From Oscillospiraceae bacterium (GTDB taxonomy: Bacteria > Bacillota > Clostridia > Oscillospirales > Ruminococcaceae), in assembly GCA_009776305.1 (NCBI GenBank), contig WRLY01000002.1:124001-188000 (forward strand): a DNA stretch of 64,000 nucleotides. Direction: 5' to 3'. Below the pieces are notes generated by a model. It saw only the letters and a program-made list of their open reading frames with translations, made no database searches and was not told where the DNA came from. The position numbers and the translations under genes were made by a program. Each line of letters opens with the position of its first letter. Within the stretch, counting starts at the first letter, position 1. Below, piece after piece: positions 26,243-35,113 of this stretch.

Positions 26243-27382
26243 ATGGTTTATCTCGATAACGCCGCCACCACATACCCAAAGCCCGCACCCGTAATCGCCG
26301 CCATGTCAAGGGCAATGGTAAATTTCGGGGGGAATCCCGGAAGGGCGGGGCACAGGCTTTCTATGGAAACGGCACAGGCTGTTTTTAATTCGCGGCTTAA
26401 ATGCGCCGACTTTTTCGGTGCGGAGCCTGAAAATGTAATTTTTACACTAAACTGCACCCACGCGCTGAATCTTGCCATAAAGGGCATAATCTCACCGTCC
26501 GCCCACCTTATAACCTCGGACATTGAGCATAACGCCGTCATTCGTCCCGTACACGCCGCCTCAAAGGAACACGGCATTTCCTATTCCGTCGCAAGAACCA
26601 CCAATAATGAGGAAGAAACGGTAAAAAATTTTGAGAGGCTGATTCATTCAAGAACCAAGGCAATCGTCTGCACGGCGGCAAGCAACGTAACGGGAAAAAT
26701 ACTGCCCCTCAAAGAGCTTGCCGAACTATGCCGAGCGCGGGGAATCTGTTTTATTATTGATGCGGCGCAAAGCGCGGGAATTATACCGCATAAGCTTTCA
26801 GACGGCATCAATATTATATGCACTGCGGGACATAAGGGTTTATACGGTCCTATGGGTACGGGGCTTATGGTCACTGACGGAAAGTTCAGGCTTAAAACCA
26901 TAATAGAGGGCGGAACAGGCAGTTTCAGCAAAGAAATCGAGCAGCCCGAGGTTTTGCCTGACCGTTTCGAGAGCGGGACTATAAACACCTCGGGGGCAAT
27001 TGCGCTCGGTGCGGGTATTGATTTCATAAAAGAAAAAACTGTTGAACGTATTTATAAGCACGAGCACGATTTATGCGAGCTGTTTTACAACGAGATGAAA
27101 CAAAATAACAAAAAAATACGTCTTTACACCGAAACCTACGGGGAAAACAGAGTTCCGGTTGTGCCGTTTAACTTAGGCGGCATGGAGTCGTCGGAGGCGG
27201 CGGGGCTGTTCTCAAATGAAAATTTTTTCCTGCGGGGCGGATTCCACTGCGCTTTCATGGCGCACAAAAAAATGGGAACTCATGATATAGGGGCAGTAAG
27301 ATTCGCGCCGTCGGCGTTTACTACAAAAAATGAGGTTCAGGCTTTTATAAAAGCGGTTAATAAAATCAGTGCAAAAATGTGA
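26243..27382 (+). CDS. Cysteine desulfurase-like class V aminotransferase
   Basis: The 379-residue PLP enzyme has the N-terminus MVYLDNAATTYPKP, the PLP lysine in TAGHKGLYGP near residue 202, and a catalytic-loop cysteine in RGGFHCAFMAH. It resembles the EF2568-type family (TIGR01977), a group of SufS/NifS relatives often linked to DUF3343, rather than housekeeping IscS. It would mobilise sulfur, or possibly selenium, from cysteine. About 100 bases after the DUF3343 gene, so likely co-transcribed, and ended by the hairpin at 27391. Confidence 0.88.
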   Translation: MVYLDNAATTYPKPAPVIAAMSRAMVNFGGNPGRAGHRLSMETAQAVFNSRLKCADFFGAEPENVIFTLNCTHALNLAIKGIISPSAHLITSDIEHNAVIRPVHAASKEHGISYSVARTTNNEEETVKNFERLIHSRTKAIVCTAASNVTGKILPLKELAELCRARGICFIIDAAQSAGIIPHKLSDGINIICTAGHKGLYGPMGTGLMVTDGKFRLKTIIEGGTGSFSKEIEQPEVLPDRFESGTINTSGAIALGAGIDFIKEKTVERIYKHEHDLCELFYNEMKQNNKKIRLYTETYGENRVPVVPFNLGGMESSEAAGLFSNENFFLRGGFHCAFMAHKKMGTHDIGAVRFAPSAFTTKNEVQAFIKAVNKISAKM

Positions 27383-27390
27383 AAAACAAG

Positions 27391-27430
27391 AAAACAAGGC
27401 GGGACTATGTAAATAGTTCCGCCTTGTTTT
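27391..27430. terminator. Strong bidirectional terminator
   Basis: Eighteen-base arms (27391-27408 and 27413-27430, one G-T pair) around a four-base loop, with a run of A on one side and T on the other. It separates the convergent desulfurase and surface-protein genes. Confidence 0.88.
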
Positions 27431-27470
27431 CTGAGCATGAGGAAAAAATTAAAGAAAAAGAAGAATTTAA

Positions 27471-29936
27471 TTATTTACGTTTGCGTACAAATACCGCAAC
27501 GCCTGTCGCAAAGAGCGCCAAAGCCCCAACGCCCGCCAGCGCGTTTGCCGTGCCTGTGCCGGGGTTATTTTCCGTTGTTGTGCCTTCGGGTGCGGTTTCG
27601 GCTAAGACGTAGTAGGAAGCATGGCTTATTGTAAATTCAATCGAGCCGTCGGCGTTCAGCTTTACTTTTCCCATATCGACGACAACACCGTCATGGTCTA
27701 TGTGGAATAATTTCACGTTATTGCCGTTGATTCCCGCCGCATTAAGCTGTTCGGCGGTCAAGGTAAACTTCATGTCAAAGCCGAATTCTCCGACAACGTT
27801 CGGGTTTATTACGATTGCGTTAGCGGGGATTTTTACCCCCTCAATCGTGGTCGCCTGTTTTGTTAAATCAACCGAAACATTCAAATCAAACGCGCCCGCG
27901 TCAGGGGTGATAGAATCGGCTAAAATTGTAAATTCAAAGCCGTTTTCAAGTTTTACCGTTACGTCTTTTCCGCTGTCTGCAATTTCCTGCAACATATCGG
28001 CAGAAATTACCGTACCGTCAATTTCGCTTAAATCAATAACAGGATTATCCTGTGCGAGAATGTCAAGGATTACATTCTCGTCTATGAGCGTTGCACCGTT
28101 GACGGTTTCAGGGGTTCGAGGTTCGGGTATTGGTTCGGGTATTGCCTCATTTGTGGTGTCGGGCTCTGTGGGCGTGGTTGGTGGTGTTGTACCGCCGCCA
28201 CCGCCACCGCCGCCGCCACCGCCGTCCTTTGTAAACGTCACGGTCAGCACCGCGCTGTCATTCATGCCGTCCTTAACCGCGATTGCCTTAACCGTGGTGG
28301 TATTGGTCAGTGTGAACCCGCCCTCATAAAGCGTAGTTCCCGACGTCGGGGTCGAACCGTCCAAGGTATAGTAAATACTCGCCCCCGGTGTCACGCTTGA
28401 AAGGGTAACAGTTTGGCTTGTGGTAAAAGTTCCGCCGTTTGGTGTGGCTGTGGGGGCGGGTTGGTCGGCTCTTTGAACCTCGCTCGTCGCGGCAGAAGTC
28501 ACCGAACCGTCATAATTCGCCGCTGTTACCGTTACGGTGATGGTCTGCCCCACATCTGCCGCCGTAAGGGTGTATGTAGCATTTGTCGCGCCTGTAATAT
28601 TGACGCCGCCGCGTTTCCATTGATACGAAAGGGTTCCGAGCGCTACATCGGGTGTAGTGGTCAATCCTGTCGTTACCGCCGTCAGGCTCTGCTCGAATAC
28701 GGCGTTGCCGTTTATAGTAACCGCGCCGCCGAGGGTAGGTTTATCTACCGTTACGTCGCTTAACCTTAACCTAATAGGCAGATTGTTTTTACTGTTGCTT
28801 ATCCCCTGTACGGTAAAATTCCAATACGCGCTGTCGGCAGGCTGGCTCCAAAGGTCGGTATTTGCGCCATGGTTGTAGGAGATTGGCGTTGCCTGCTCGT
28901 CCCAGGCAATCACTGCGCCTGTACCGCTAACGGTTACGTTACCGGTACCGTAAGTGCCAATAACATCGCTTTCACCTGTTCCGTAGGCGAAAACCACCCC
29001 GCCGCTGATTGTGACGTCATCATCTCTGAAAATGGCAAAACAATCAGTACCACCACTCATAGATAGGATTGAACCGTTGCTGACCGTGACGTTTTTTCCG
29101 GCAACCGCATAATTGTTATTTCCAACACCCGCAGATATGATTATACCGCCGCTGACCGTGACGTCACCGCCTGTTCGAACCGCCATGCTGCTGTTGCCCA
29201 TAGCTATGACTTGACCGCCGCTGACCGTGACGTCGCCGGTGGTTGATTCAATAGCCTTTTTGCCGTTGCCTGTAGCCGTGACTGTACCGCCGCTGACATA
29301 GACGTCACCCGCTGTAGAAATCAGAGTGTTGTCCTCATCTGCTATAATTTCAGCATTGCCGCTGACATAGATGTCACCAGTATGAGAGCTAATCGCATAG
29401 CCGCCCGATATAATTTTAGCATTACCGCTAACCCTGACGTCGGGGGCAGCGACGGGCGGTGTGACGCGAATCGCATTGCTCTCCGTTGTGATTGTACCGC
29501 CGCTAACCGTCACATCAACGTCGGTTGAAAGAATTCCCAAGCCGGCACCCGCATTTGTGATTGTACCGCCCGCGACTTCAAATACGCTCGAAAGTGGGAA
29601 CGTGCCTGTACATACGATTACAGCGCCAGCTTGGTTTGTGCTCAAATTTGCTTTCCAAATAACCTTTGCGTTGGCGCCTATGTCGAACGTGATGGTACTG
29701 ATACCTGAAGAACCTGCCGTGCCCTCAATGGTGACGCTCACGTCTTCAGGGACGTTCAACGTACCGCTGATGTCGCCGCTTATGATTATGGTGTTGTCTT
29801 CACCCGTCCAAAGGCTTATGTCGGGTGGAGTTGAGCCGTTCCAATCTGCGGTAGCCGCCCAAGCGGTCAGCCCCAATATCGGGACTGCGGCTAACAGGAT
29901 AGCCATTGTTAAAACTAAGCTTAAAACTTTTTTCAT
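27471..29936 (-). CDS. Wall-anchored surface protein with repeat region and Ig-like domains
   Basis: The 821-residue secreted protein has a signal peptide (1-27, ending TAWA). About ten degenerate repeats of 20-25 residues with a DVTVSGG core (about 60-320) suggest a beta-helix or beta-solenoid. An Ig-like domain (SYQWKRGGVNITGATNATYT, about 390-440) and a chitobiase-C-terminal-like domain (TPGASIYYTLDGSTPTSGTT) follow. Then come a run of eleven glycines, a Pro/Thr linker and a final beta-rich domain. The C-terminus is a sorting signal: NPGTG, hydrophobic segment, RKRK. Probably an adhesin or glycan-binding protein. The start at 29936 has AGAAGGAGA upstream; the reading frame extends further but without support. 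Confidence 0.88.
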   Translation of the reverse strand: MKKVLSLVLTMAILLAAVPILGLTAWAATADWNGSTPPDISLWTGEDNTIIISGDISGTLNVPEDVSVTIEGTAGSSGISTITFDIGANAKVIWKANLSTNQAGAVIVCTGTFPLSSVFEVAGGTITNAGAGLGILSTDVDVTVSGGTITTESNAIRVTPPVAAPDVRVSGNAKIISGGYAISSHTGDIYVSGNAEIIADEDNTLISTAGDVYVSGGTVTATGNGKKAIESTTGDVTVSGGQVIAMGNSSMAVRTGGDVTVSGGIIISAGVGNNNYAVAGKNVTVSNGSILSMSGGTDCFAIFRDDDVTISGGVVFAYGTGESDVIGTYGTGNVTVSGTGAVIAWDEQATPISYNHGANTDLWSQPADSAYWNFTVQGISNSKNNLPIRLRLSDVTVDKPTLGGAVTINGNAVFEQSLTAVTTGLTTTPDVALGTLSYQWKRGGVNITGATNATYTLTAADVGQTITVTVTAANYDGSVTSAATSEVQRADQPAPTATPNGGTFTTSQTVTLSSVTPGASIYYTLDGSTPTSGTTLYEGGFTLTNTTTVKAIAVKDGMNDSAVLTVTFTKDGGGGGGGGGGGTTPPTTPTEPDTTNEAIPEPIPEPRTPETVNGATLIDENVILDILAQDNPVIDLSEIDGTVISADMLQEIADSGKDVTVKLENGFEFTILADSITPDAGAFDLNVSVDLTKQATTIEGVKIPANAIVINPNVVGEFGFDMKFTLTAEQLNAAGINGNNVKLFHIDHDGVVVDMGKVKLNADGSIEFTISHASYYVLAETAPEGTTTENNPGTGTANALAGVGALALFATGVAVFVRKRK

Positions 29937-30041
29937 GAATTTTTCTCCTTCTTTCTTACATTGTGAAAATGACAAAATTTCCCCCAATTTTGAATGTGTT
30001 ATAAGTTTAGCACATTTGCACAAATTTTTCCATTGGCACAC

Positions 30042-30067
30042 TATATATATATATATATATATATATA
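30042..30067. repeat. TA dinucleotide microsatellite, 13 units
   Basis: An uninterrupted (TA)13 tract about 105 bases upstream of the surface-protein start. Such tracts can change length by slippage. No other tract of this kind was seen in the window. Confidence 0.95.
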
Positions 30068-30124
30068 ACATTCAAAACTGTAAGACTTGTACAAAGGGTG
30101 GTTACACAACGGTTACAAATGCAA

Positions 30125-30159
30125 AATAAAGGGACAGAATACGGCTCTGCCCCTTTATT
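30125..30159 (-). terminator. Terminator after the lipoprotein gene
   Basis: Fourteen-base arms (30125-30138 and 30146-30159, one mismatch) around a seven-base loop, followed on the minus strand by a T-rich tract (TTTATTTT). Placed just downstream of the gene ending at 30188. Confidence 0.75.
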
Positions 30160-30187
30160 GAATTGGATTAATTTTTGCAAAATTTTT

Positions 30188-30712
30188 TTATTTCCCGCTC
30201 GTCACCTCGAATTCAACCGCCGCGATAAACGCCTCGTCTTCGGAAAACACGTCTTTTTCAATCCTGTAAGTCCCCATCGAAAGCGTCCCGAAAAAGTGCC
30301 CTATATCAATACTGCCGTTGTTGACCGAGTGAGGGGTCAGGATAATCCCTATGTCGTTCCAACCCGAATCGGGCAGCATATCGACATATTCCCACCCGCC
30401 GTCTTTGTCCCTGAACAGCGTGAAATCCTCCCCGTAAGTATATTCGGCGGCGGTGTGGTTGACGATTTCATAATCGAGCCAGTCGGTATCGGTGGTGATG
30501 GGACTTGTTTTAAGGTTTAACGCCGCCTCGGTGGCTGAGAATTCTCTCGGGGCGCTTACGCTTGCGCCTGTCGGAACCGCTTCCTCAAAAACCGCGGACG
30601 GGGAAAATTCGGCTTGAGGCGGAACGTAGGGTCGGGCTGTTTCGCTTTCCCTTACGCAGGCGGAAAATAAAAGGGCTGAAATTAACGCTAAAACAAGGCT
30701 TTTTCTTTTCAT
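30188..30712 (-). CDS. Lipoprotein with Ig-like domain
   Basis: The 174-residue product has a lipoprotein signal (lipobox FSAC, Cys19), a Pro/Ala/Ser-rich linker and a beta-sandwich domain with segments DYEIVNHTAAEYTYGEDFTL and GTLSMGTYRIEKDVF. This arrangement is common among short Clostridial proteins annotated as immunoglobulin-like-domain lipoproteins. Role unknown; extracytoplasmic. It stands alone with its own terminator, upstream of the surface-protein gene. Confidence 0.75.
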   Translation of the reverse strand: MKRKSLVLALISALLFSACVRESETARPYVPPQAEFSPSAVFEEAVPTGASVSAPREFSATEAALNLKTSPITTDTDWLDYEIVNHTAAEYTYGEDFTLFRDKDGGWEYVDMLPDSGWNDIGIILTPHSVNNGSIDIGHFFGTLSMGTYRIEKDVFSEDEAFIAAVEFEVTSGK

Positions 30713-30761
30713 TTTTATGACGTACCTTTCTTTTTTTAATTACTTGTCCGGTTTTATTATA

Positions 30762-30790
30762 TTGACGTAGGGGCAATTTTATGATATAAT
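30762..30790 (+). promoter_or_regulatory. Sigma-A promoter for ymdB-spoVS
   Basis: -35 TTGACG (30762-30767), a 17-base spacer and perfect -10 TATAAT (30785-30790). Confidence 0.65.
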
Positions 30791-30800
30791 ATTTAAAAAT

Positions 30801-30830
30801 CTTTAAAAATCTTTAAAAATCTTTAAGAAA
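30801..30830 (+). repeat. 10-bp tandem repeat in the ymdB leader
   Basis: Three direct copies of CTTTAAAAAT (the last one degenerate) fill the short leader where a ribosome site would be expected. No clear Shine-Dalgarno sequence precedes the ymdB ATG. Confidence 0.7.
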
Positions 30831-30837
30831 ATTAAAA

Positions 30838-31617
30838 ATGATGAATTTACTTTTTGTAGGCGATGTTACGGGACAGGACGCGTGTGACGCGCTCGGGGCT
30901 TTTCTGCCCGGATTTAAGCGCGAGCATAAAATCGATGTAACGATTATAAACGGGGAAAATTCTGCCGACGGTAACGGCATTACGCCCCATTCTGCCAACC
31001 TGCTTTTTAAAGCCGGCGCGGACGTTATTACCACTGGCAACCACTGTTTTAAGCGGCAGGTTGCCGACAGCGCTTACGAGCAGTCGCATTTTCTTCTTCG
31101 TCCGGCAAACTTAGGCGGTAGCGCGCCCGGGAAAGGCGTTTGTATCATCGACAGGGGGCGTTATTCGCTCGCGGTAATCAATCTGATAGGGACGGTTTTT
31201 ATGGCTTCCGCCGATAATCCCTTTAAATGCGCCGACGAAATTTTGAAAAAGCTTGACACCAAAAATATAGTCGTGGATTTTCACGCTGAAGCCACCGCCG
31301 AAAAAAAGGCAATGGGTCATTACCTCGCGGGCAGGGTCAGCGCGGTGATGGGTACTCACACCCATGTCCAGACTGCGGACGAGCAGATTATGAACGGGCA
31401 TACCGCTTATATTACCGATGCGGGAATGACGGGGGTAGGCGATTCGGTACTCGGTATTGAAAAAAATATAATTATAGAGCGGTTTTTAAGCTATTACCCT
31501 AAAAAACATGTATTTGCAAAGGGAGAGCAGAGCATGAACGCGGTTTTAACCGTTCTTGACGAAAAAAGCGGTAAGGCTTTGTCTGTATCGCGAATAAATC
31601 ATATAATAAGAGTATAA
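30838..31617 (+). CDS. ymdB: YmdB-family metallophosphoesterase
   Basis: The 259-residue product belongs to the TIGR00282 calcineurin-like family. In Bacillus YmdB acts on 2',3'-cyclic nucleotides and steers biofilm versus motility. Metal ligands are recognisable in FVGDVTG, NGENSADG, GNHCF, DFHAEATAEK and GTHTHVQTAD. The start could be either of two adjacent ATGs; the ribosome site is weak. It precedes spoVS as in Bacillus, but the rny gene that normally precedes ymdB is not here. Confidence 0.93.
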   Translation: MMNLLFVGDVTGQDACDALGAFLPGFKREHKIDVTIINGENSADGNGITPHSANLLFKAGADVITTGNHCFKRQVADSAYEQSHFLLRPANLGGSAPGKGVCIIDRGRYSLAVINLIGTVFMASADNPFKCADEILKKLDTKNIVVDFHAEATAEKKAMGHYLAGRVSAVMGTHTHVQTADEQIMNGHTAYITDAGMTGVGDSVLGIEKNIIIERFLSYYPKKHVFAKGEQSMNAVLTVLDEKSGKALSVSRINHIIRV

Positions 31618-31643
31618 TAAACAGGAATTAAGGAGAACTTCAA

Positions 31644-31919
31644 ATGGAATTAATTAAAGTATCTGCGCGTTCAGTACCTAAGCTTGCGGCGGGAGCTATT
31701 GCGGCTGTCGTCAGGGAGAAGAAAATCGTTGAAATTCAAGCCGTGGGAGCGGGCGCAATCAACCAGGCGGTAAAGTCGATTGCCATAGCGAGGGTGTATA
31801 CCGAGGGCGAAGGCTTGGACTTGGTTTGCAGACCCGCGTTTAAAAACGTCATGATTGAAGATGCGGAAAAGACGGCAATGCAATTTGTAGTCGAAGTAAA
31901 CGCCGTCAAGAACGATTAA
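31644..31919 (+). CDS. spoVS: Stage V sporulation protein S
   Basis: The 91-residue protein ([20 protein letters not shown], then [17 protein letters not shown]) is the SpoVS/Alba-like family, required for spore coat and septation control in Bacillus. AAGGAGA precedes the ATG. It follows ymdB by 26 bases. Its last four bases overlap the end of the convergent sigE gene. Confidence 0.97.
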   Translation: MELIKVSARSVPKLAAGAIAAVVREKKIVEIQAVGAGAINQAVKSIAIARVYTEGEGLDLVCRPAFKNVMIEDAEKTAMQFVVEVNAVKND

Positions 31920-32632
31920 CTGCATAAGCGCTCTAATTCTTTTCGCAATCTTTTAATAATACGCTTTTCAAGGCGTGAGATGTAGCTTTGCGAAATACCG
32001 ATTCTGTCTGCGACCTCTTTTTGGGTGCGCTCATGACCGTCAACCAAACCGAAACGCATTTCCATGATTTGCTTTTCACGTGTTCCGAGACGGTCGATTG
32101 CTGAAAGGAGTAGGTCGCGTTCTACTTCGTTCTCTATATTGATATTGACTATATCGTTATCGGTTCCGAGCACGTCTGAAAGTAAAAGCTCGTTCCCGTC
32201 CCAGTCTATGTTAAGCGGCTCGTCGATTGAAATTTCGTATTTCTGCGAGCCTGTTTTTCTTAAAAACATAAGAATTTCATTTTCAATACAGCGCGATGCG
32301 TAGGTGGCAAGTTTTATGTTTTTGCCGGGACTGAAGGTGTTTACGGCTTTTATAAGCCCTATTGTACCTATTGAAATCAGGTCTTCTATGCCTATTCCCG
32401 TGGACTCGAACTTTTTCGCGATATAGACTACAAGCCTTAAATTATGTACAATCAGAATTTCCCGCGCAGTATTAAAATCGGTCTCAAGCTGTCGAAATGC
32501 TACCTCCTCTTCTTCTTTAGACAGCGGCGGGGGCAGTGATTCAGCCCCGTTAATATAAAATACGCTGTCTTTTTCCCTTGCCGCCCTGACTTTCTTCATG
32601 ATGTGCTTCAGAACTGTTTGTAAGTCGTTCAT
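31916..32632 (-). CDS. sigE: Sporulation sigma factor SigE
   Basis: The mother-cell sigma factor, 238 residues, made as an inactive precursor. The pro-segment (about 1-27) ends near [17 protein letters not shown], matching the Bacillus processing region. Region 2 ([20 protein letters not shown]) and region 4 ([20 protein letters not shown]) are nearly identical to Bacillus SigE. It is 42 bases downstream of spoIIGA, its processing protease, forming the usual spoIIG pair. Confidence 0.97.
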   Translation of the reverse strand: MNDLQTVLKHIMKKVRAAREKDSVFYINGAESLPPPLSKEEEEVAFRQLETDFNTAREILIVHNLRLVVYIAKKFESTGIGIEDLISIGTIGLIKAVNTFSPGKNIKLATYASRCIENEILMFLRKTGSQKYEISIDEPLNIDWDGNELLLSDVLGTDNDIVNINIENEVERDLLLSAIDRLGTREKQIMEMRFGLVDGHERTQKEVADRIGISQSYISRLEKRIIKRLRKELERLCS

Positions 32633-32674
32633 TTCTACTCAAATCCTTTCTGTTTTTATAACGAAAATTCTCTG

Positions 32675-33550
32675 TTACATTAATAATTTAGGGTTAAAAA
32701 TGGCGTTTACGCCGTTTTTATTTATGCCTCTTTCCGATATTCCGATTAGCGCTTCTACGTTTTTGCCGCTTATTGCAACGCTGTCGGGCTTAAAAACAGG
32801 GATTAAGCCGCTGCCGTTGAGCGTTGAGTAAGGCAGAAAACGCACGCCTTTTTTTATTTTACTGTAATATAAACCGCAATCTGAGGAATAATCCGGCAGG
32901 GCTTGCGGATTTTCAAAATCAATTAATTCTGAAAATAAATCCTTACAGGCGTTTTTGTCGCAGATAATCACCGGATGTCCGGTAAAAAAATCCGTCAAGG
33001 TGTTTCCGGAGTCAGCAAAAGCGTTTAATTCGGATATGATTCCGCTATGCTTAAAAATAACCTGATAAATCTTATCAGCGTTAAACTTAACGTCTAAAAA
33101 ATAACGCAGAACCCGGATTAGAAAATACGCCGCCGCCGTTGAAACCAATAGCGCCAAAAATGAAATATCGAAATAAACCACGCCGTTATGATAAACCATG
33201 TCTAACGGAGAGGCGAAAAGCCGCAAGATTAACATAAATCCCGCGAAAATAACATTGATTATAAGAAAAACCAGCGCGTTTTTTGAAAAGGCGCGCAATG
33301 AGACAAATCCGAAAGCAATCAGCACAATGCCCGCTCCGATTGTTAATTTGAGTGCTGCGTTTAAAAATTCCGGCAGGGGGGGGAGCAGAATGACCAAAGA
33401 TGAAATCCCGCCCGCCACCGCTCCTAAAACACAGCGAACAGTCTTAATTCGTCTGTGCAGAAAAGCGCCGCACGCCTTTATTAGAAAAAAATTCACATAA
33501 AGGTTTATAATGATTAATGCGTCTATGTAAACCACGTTCGGATATATCAT
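32675..33550 (-). CDS. spoIIGA: Sigma-E processing peptidase SpoIIGA
   Basis: The 291-residue membrane aspartic protease cleaves pro-SigE after signalling by SpoIIR from the forespore. About five N-terminal hydrophobic segments (residues 8-150) are followed by a protease domain with the DSGNTLTDFF active-site motif near residue 188. Length is close to the Bacillus protein (309). I found no clear Spo0A box upstream, although spoIIG is Spo0A-controlled in Bacillus. Confidence 0.95.
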   Translation of the reverse strand: MIYPNVVYIDALIIINLYVNFFLIKACGAFLHRRIKTVRCVLGAVAGGISSLVILLPPLPEFLNAALKLTIGAGIVLIAFGFVSLRAFSKNALVFLIINVIFAGFMLILRLFASPLDMVYHNGVVYFDISFLALLVSTAAAYFLIRVLRYFLDVKFNADKIYQVIFKHSGIISELNAFADSGNTLTDFFTGHPVIICDKNACKDLFSELIDFENPQALPDYSSDCGLYYSKIKKGVRFLPYSTLNGSGLIPVFKPDSVAISGKNVEALIGISERGINKNGVNAIFNPKLLM

Positions 33551-33640
33551 ATAACATATTATATATGAACGGCTCTGCGAAACTTGCCGATATTGGGGGG
33601 AGAATATAATTATTTAATTAGTTTGAAAGCATAACATAAT

Positions 33641-33669
33641 TTGACTTTTTATTTAAAAAACTATAAAAT
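33641..33669 (+). promoter_or_regulatory. Promoter predicting a leaderless miaB mRNA
   Basis: -35 TTGACT (33641-33646), a 17-base spacer and -10 TAAAAT (33664-33669). The miaB ATG begins seven bases after the -10, where transcription should start, and there is no ribosome-binding sequence. Confidence 0.5.
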
Positions 33670-33675
33670 AATAAA

Positions 33676-35061
33676 ATGAGTAATTTTGTAAAATCAAGTA
33701 AAAAAGCTTATGTCAGAACCTACGGCTGTAAGCAAAATTTCGCCGACAGCGAGAAAATAACGGGGCTTTTAACGACTTTGGGTTATGAAATAATCCAAAC
33801 CGTCGGAGATATTTCAGATATGGAAACCGCCGACCTAATACTTTTAAATACCTGCGCTGTCCGCGAAAACGCTGAACAGCGGGTTTTCGGGAATGTGGGC
33901 GCTTTGAAAAATCTAAAGCGGGCAAATCCAGATTTGCTGATAATCCTTTGCGGCTGTATGACACAGCAGGAGCATACGGCGGAGCGCTTTAAAGTTAAAT
34001 TTCCTTTTATAGACGCGATTATAGGGACTAACATATTAGGGGTGTTGCCGGAAATAATAAAGCAAGCTGATTCTGAAAAAGAAAAAAAGCAAAAGGGTGC
34101 AATTATTAAAATTACACAAGCCGGCGGCGTTTTCGATGAGGAAATTAAGCCGCTCAGAAATAGCGGGGGTGAATTTTCTGCCTGCGTGCCAATCATGAAC
34201 GGCTGTGATAATTTTTGTACCTATTGCGTAGTACCGCTTGTGAGAGGGCGGGAGGTATCGAGACTTGCTGAAAATATAATCAACGAAGTAAGAGGACTAA
34301 TCGCCGAGGGCAGAAAGGATATTCTTTTGCTCGGGCAAAATGTTAATTCCTACGGACGCGGAAGCGATACGGATTTTAAGAAGCTTTTATCAGAACTCGA
34401 CAAGCTCGGCGGCGAATTCATAATAGACTACATGACCAGCCACCCCAAAGACTGCAAAAAAGAGCTTATTGACTTAATTGCTCAAAGCCTCAACATTTCC
34501 CGTCACCTGCATTTGCCGGTGCAATCGGGAAGCAATCGTATACTAAAGCTTATGAACAGGGGATACACCCGTGAGGAATATATTGAACTCGCTATGTACG
34601 CTAAAGAGAAAATCCCCGAAATTTCGCTCACCACTGACATTTTAGTCGGATTTCCCGGAGAAACTTACGAGGATTTTAAGGAAACATTAGATTTAGTTGA
34701 AAACATAGGCTTTGATTCGGCTTATACCTTTGTGTACAGCAAACGCGAGGGGACAAGGTCTGCAGAAATGAACGACCCCGTGCCGAGCGGGGAAAAATCC
34801 GCTTGGTTTAAGGAACTGCTTGAGTTGCAAAATAAAATCGGTGAAATTTCCTACAACAGATTCACAGGAAAAACTCTACGCGTATTTTGTCTCGGCAAAG
34901 GCAGAAGCAATCCCGAACTGTTGACGGGCAAGAGCAAACAGGGAATTATCGTGGATTTTGAGGGTGACCAAAAGCTTTTGGGAAAATTCGTTGATGTGAA
35001 AATCACAAAGGCTTTGCCGTGGGCGTTAATAGGGGAATTGACGTATGAAAAATACAAATAA
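33676..35061 (+). CDS. miaB: tRNA-2-methylthio-N6-dimethylallyladenosine synthase MiaB
   Basis: A radical SAM methylthiotransferase that thiomethylates i6A37 in tRNAs. The 461-residue protein has the N-terminal UPF0004 domain with three cluster cysteines (YGCKQNFADSE, LLNTCAVRENAE, LCGCMTQQE), the radical SAM motif CDNFCTYC near residue 175, and a C-terminal TRAM domain. The start is the only plausible Met before the first motif. In Bacillus miaB lies a little downstream of ymdB-spoVS; here sigE-spoIIGA is wedged between. Confidence 0.96.
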   Translation: MSNFVKSSKKAYVRTYGCKQNFADSEKITGLLTTLGYEIIQTVGDISDMETADLILLNTCAVRENAEQRVFGNVGALKNLKRANPDLLIILCGCMTQQEHTAERFKVKFPFIDAIIGTNILGVLPEIIKQADSEKEKKQKGAIIKITQAGGVFDEEIKPLRNSGGEFSACVPIMNGCDNFCTYCVVPLVRGREVSRLAENIINEVRGLIAEGRKDILLLGQNVNSYGRGSDTDFKKLLSELDKLGGEFIIDYMTSHPKDCKKELIDLIAQSLNISRHLHLPVQSGSNRILKLMNRGYTREEYIELAMYAKEKIPEISLTTDILVGFPGETYEDFKETLDLVENIGFDSAYTFVYSKREGTRSAEMNDPVPSGEKSAWFKELLELQNKIGEISYNRFTGKTLRVFCLGKGRSNPELLTGKSKQGIIVDFEGDQKLLGKFVDVKITKALPWALIGELTYEKYK

Positions 35062-35113
35062 AAAAATAGACTGATTAATATTAAAACTAAAAATCAGAAA
35101 GGAGAATTGAAGT

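Noticed and set aside
27700-28329. 209-codon plus-strand frame
   Set aside because: It runs antisense to the surface protein gene and mirrors its low-complexity and poly-glycine coding region.
30541-30612. Third copy of the S-A-P/S-A-T repeat in the lipoprotein
   Set aside because: The peptide SAPREFSAT resembles the unit but the DNA spacing does not match the 18-base period.
33551-33675. Spo0A box controlling spoIIGA
   Set aside because: No close match to TGTCGAA was found; only short partial matches.
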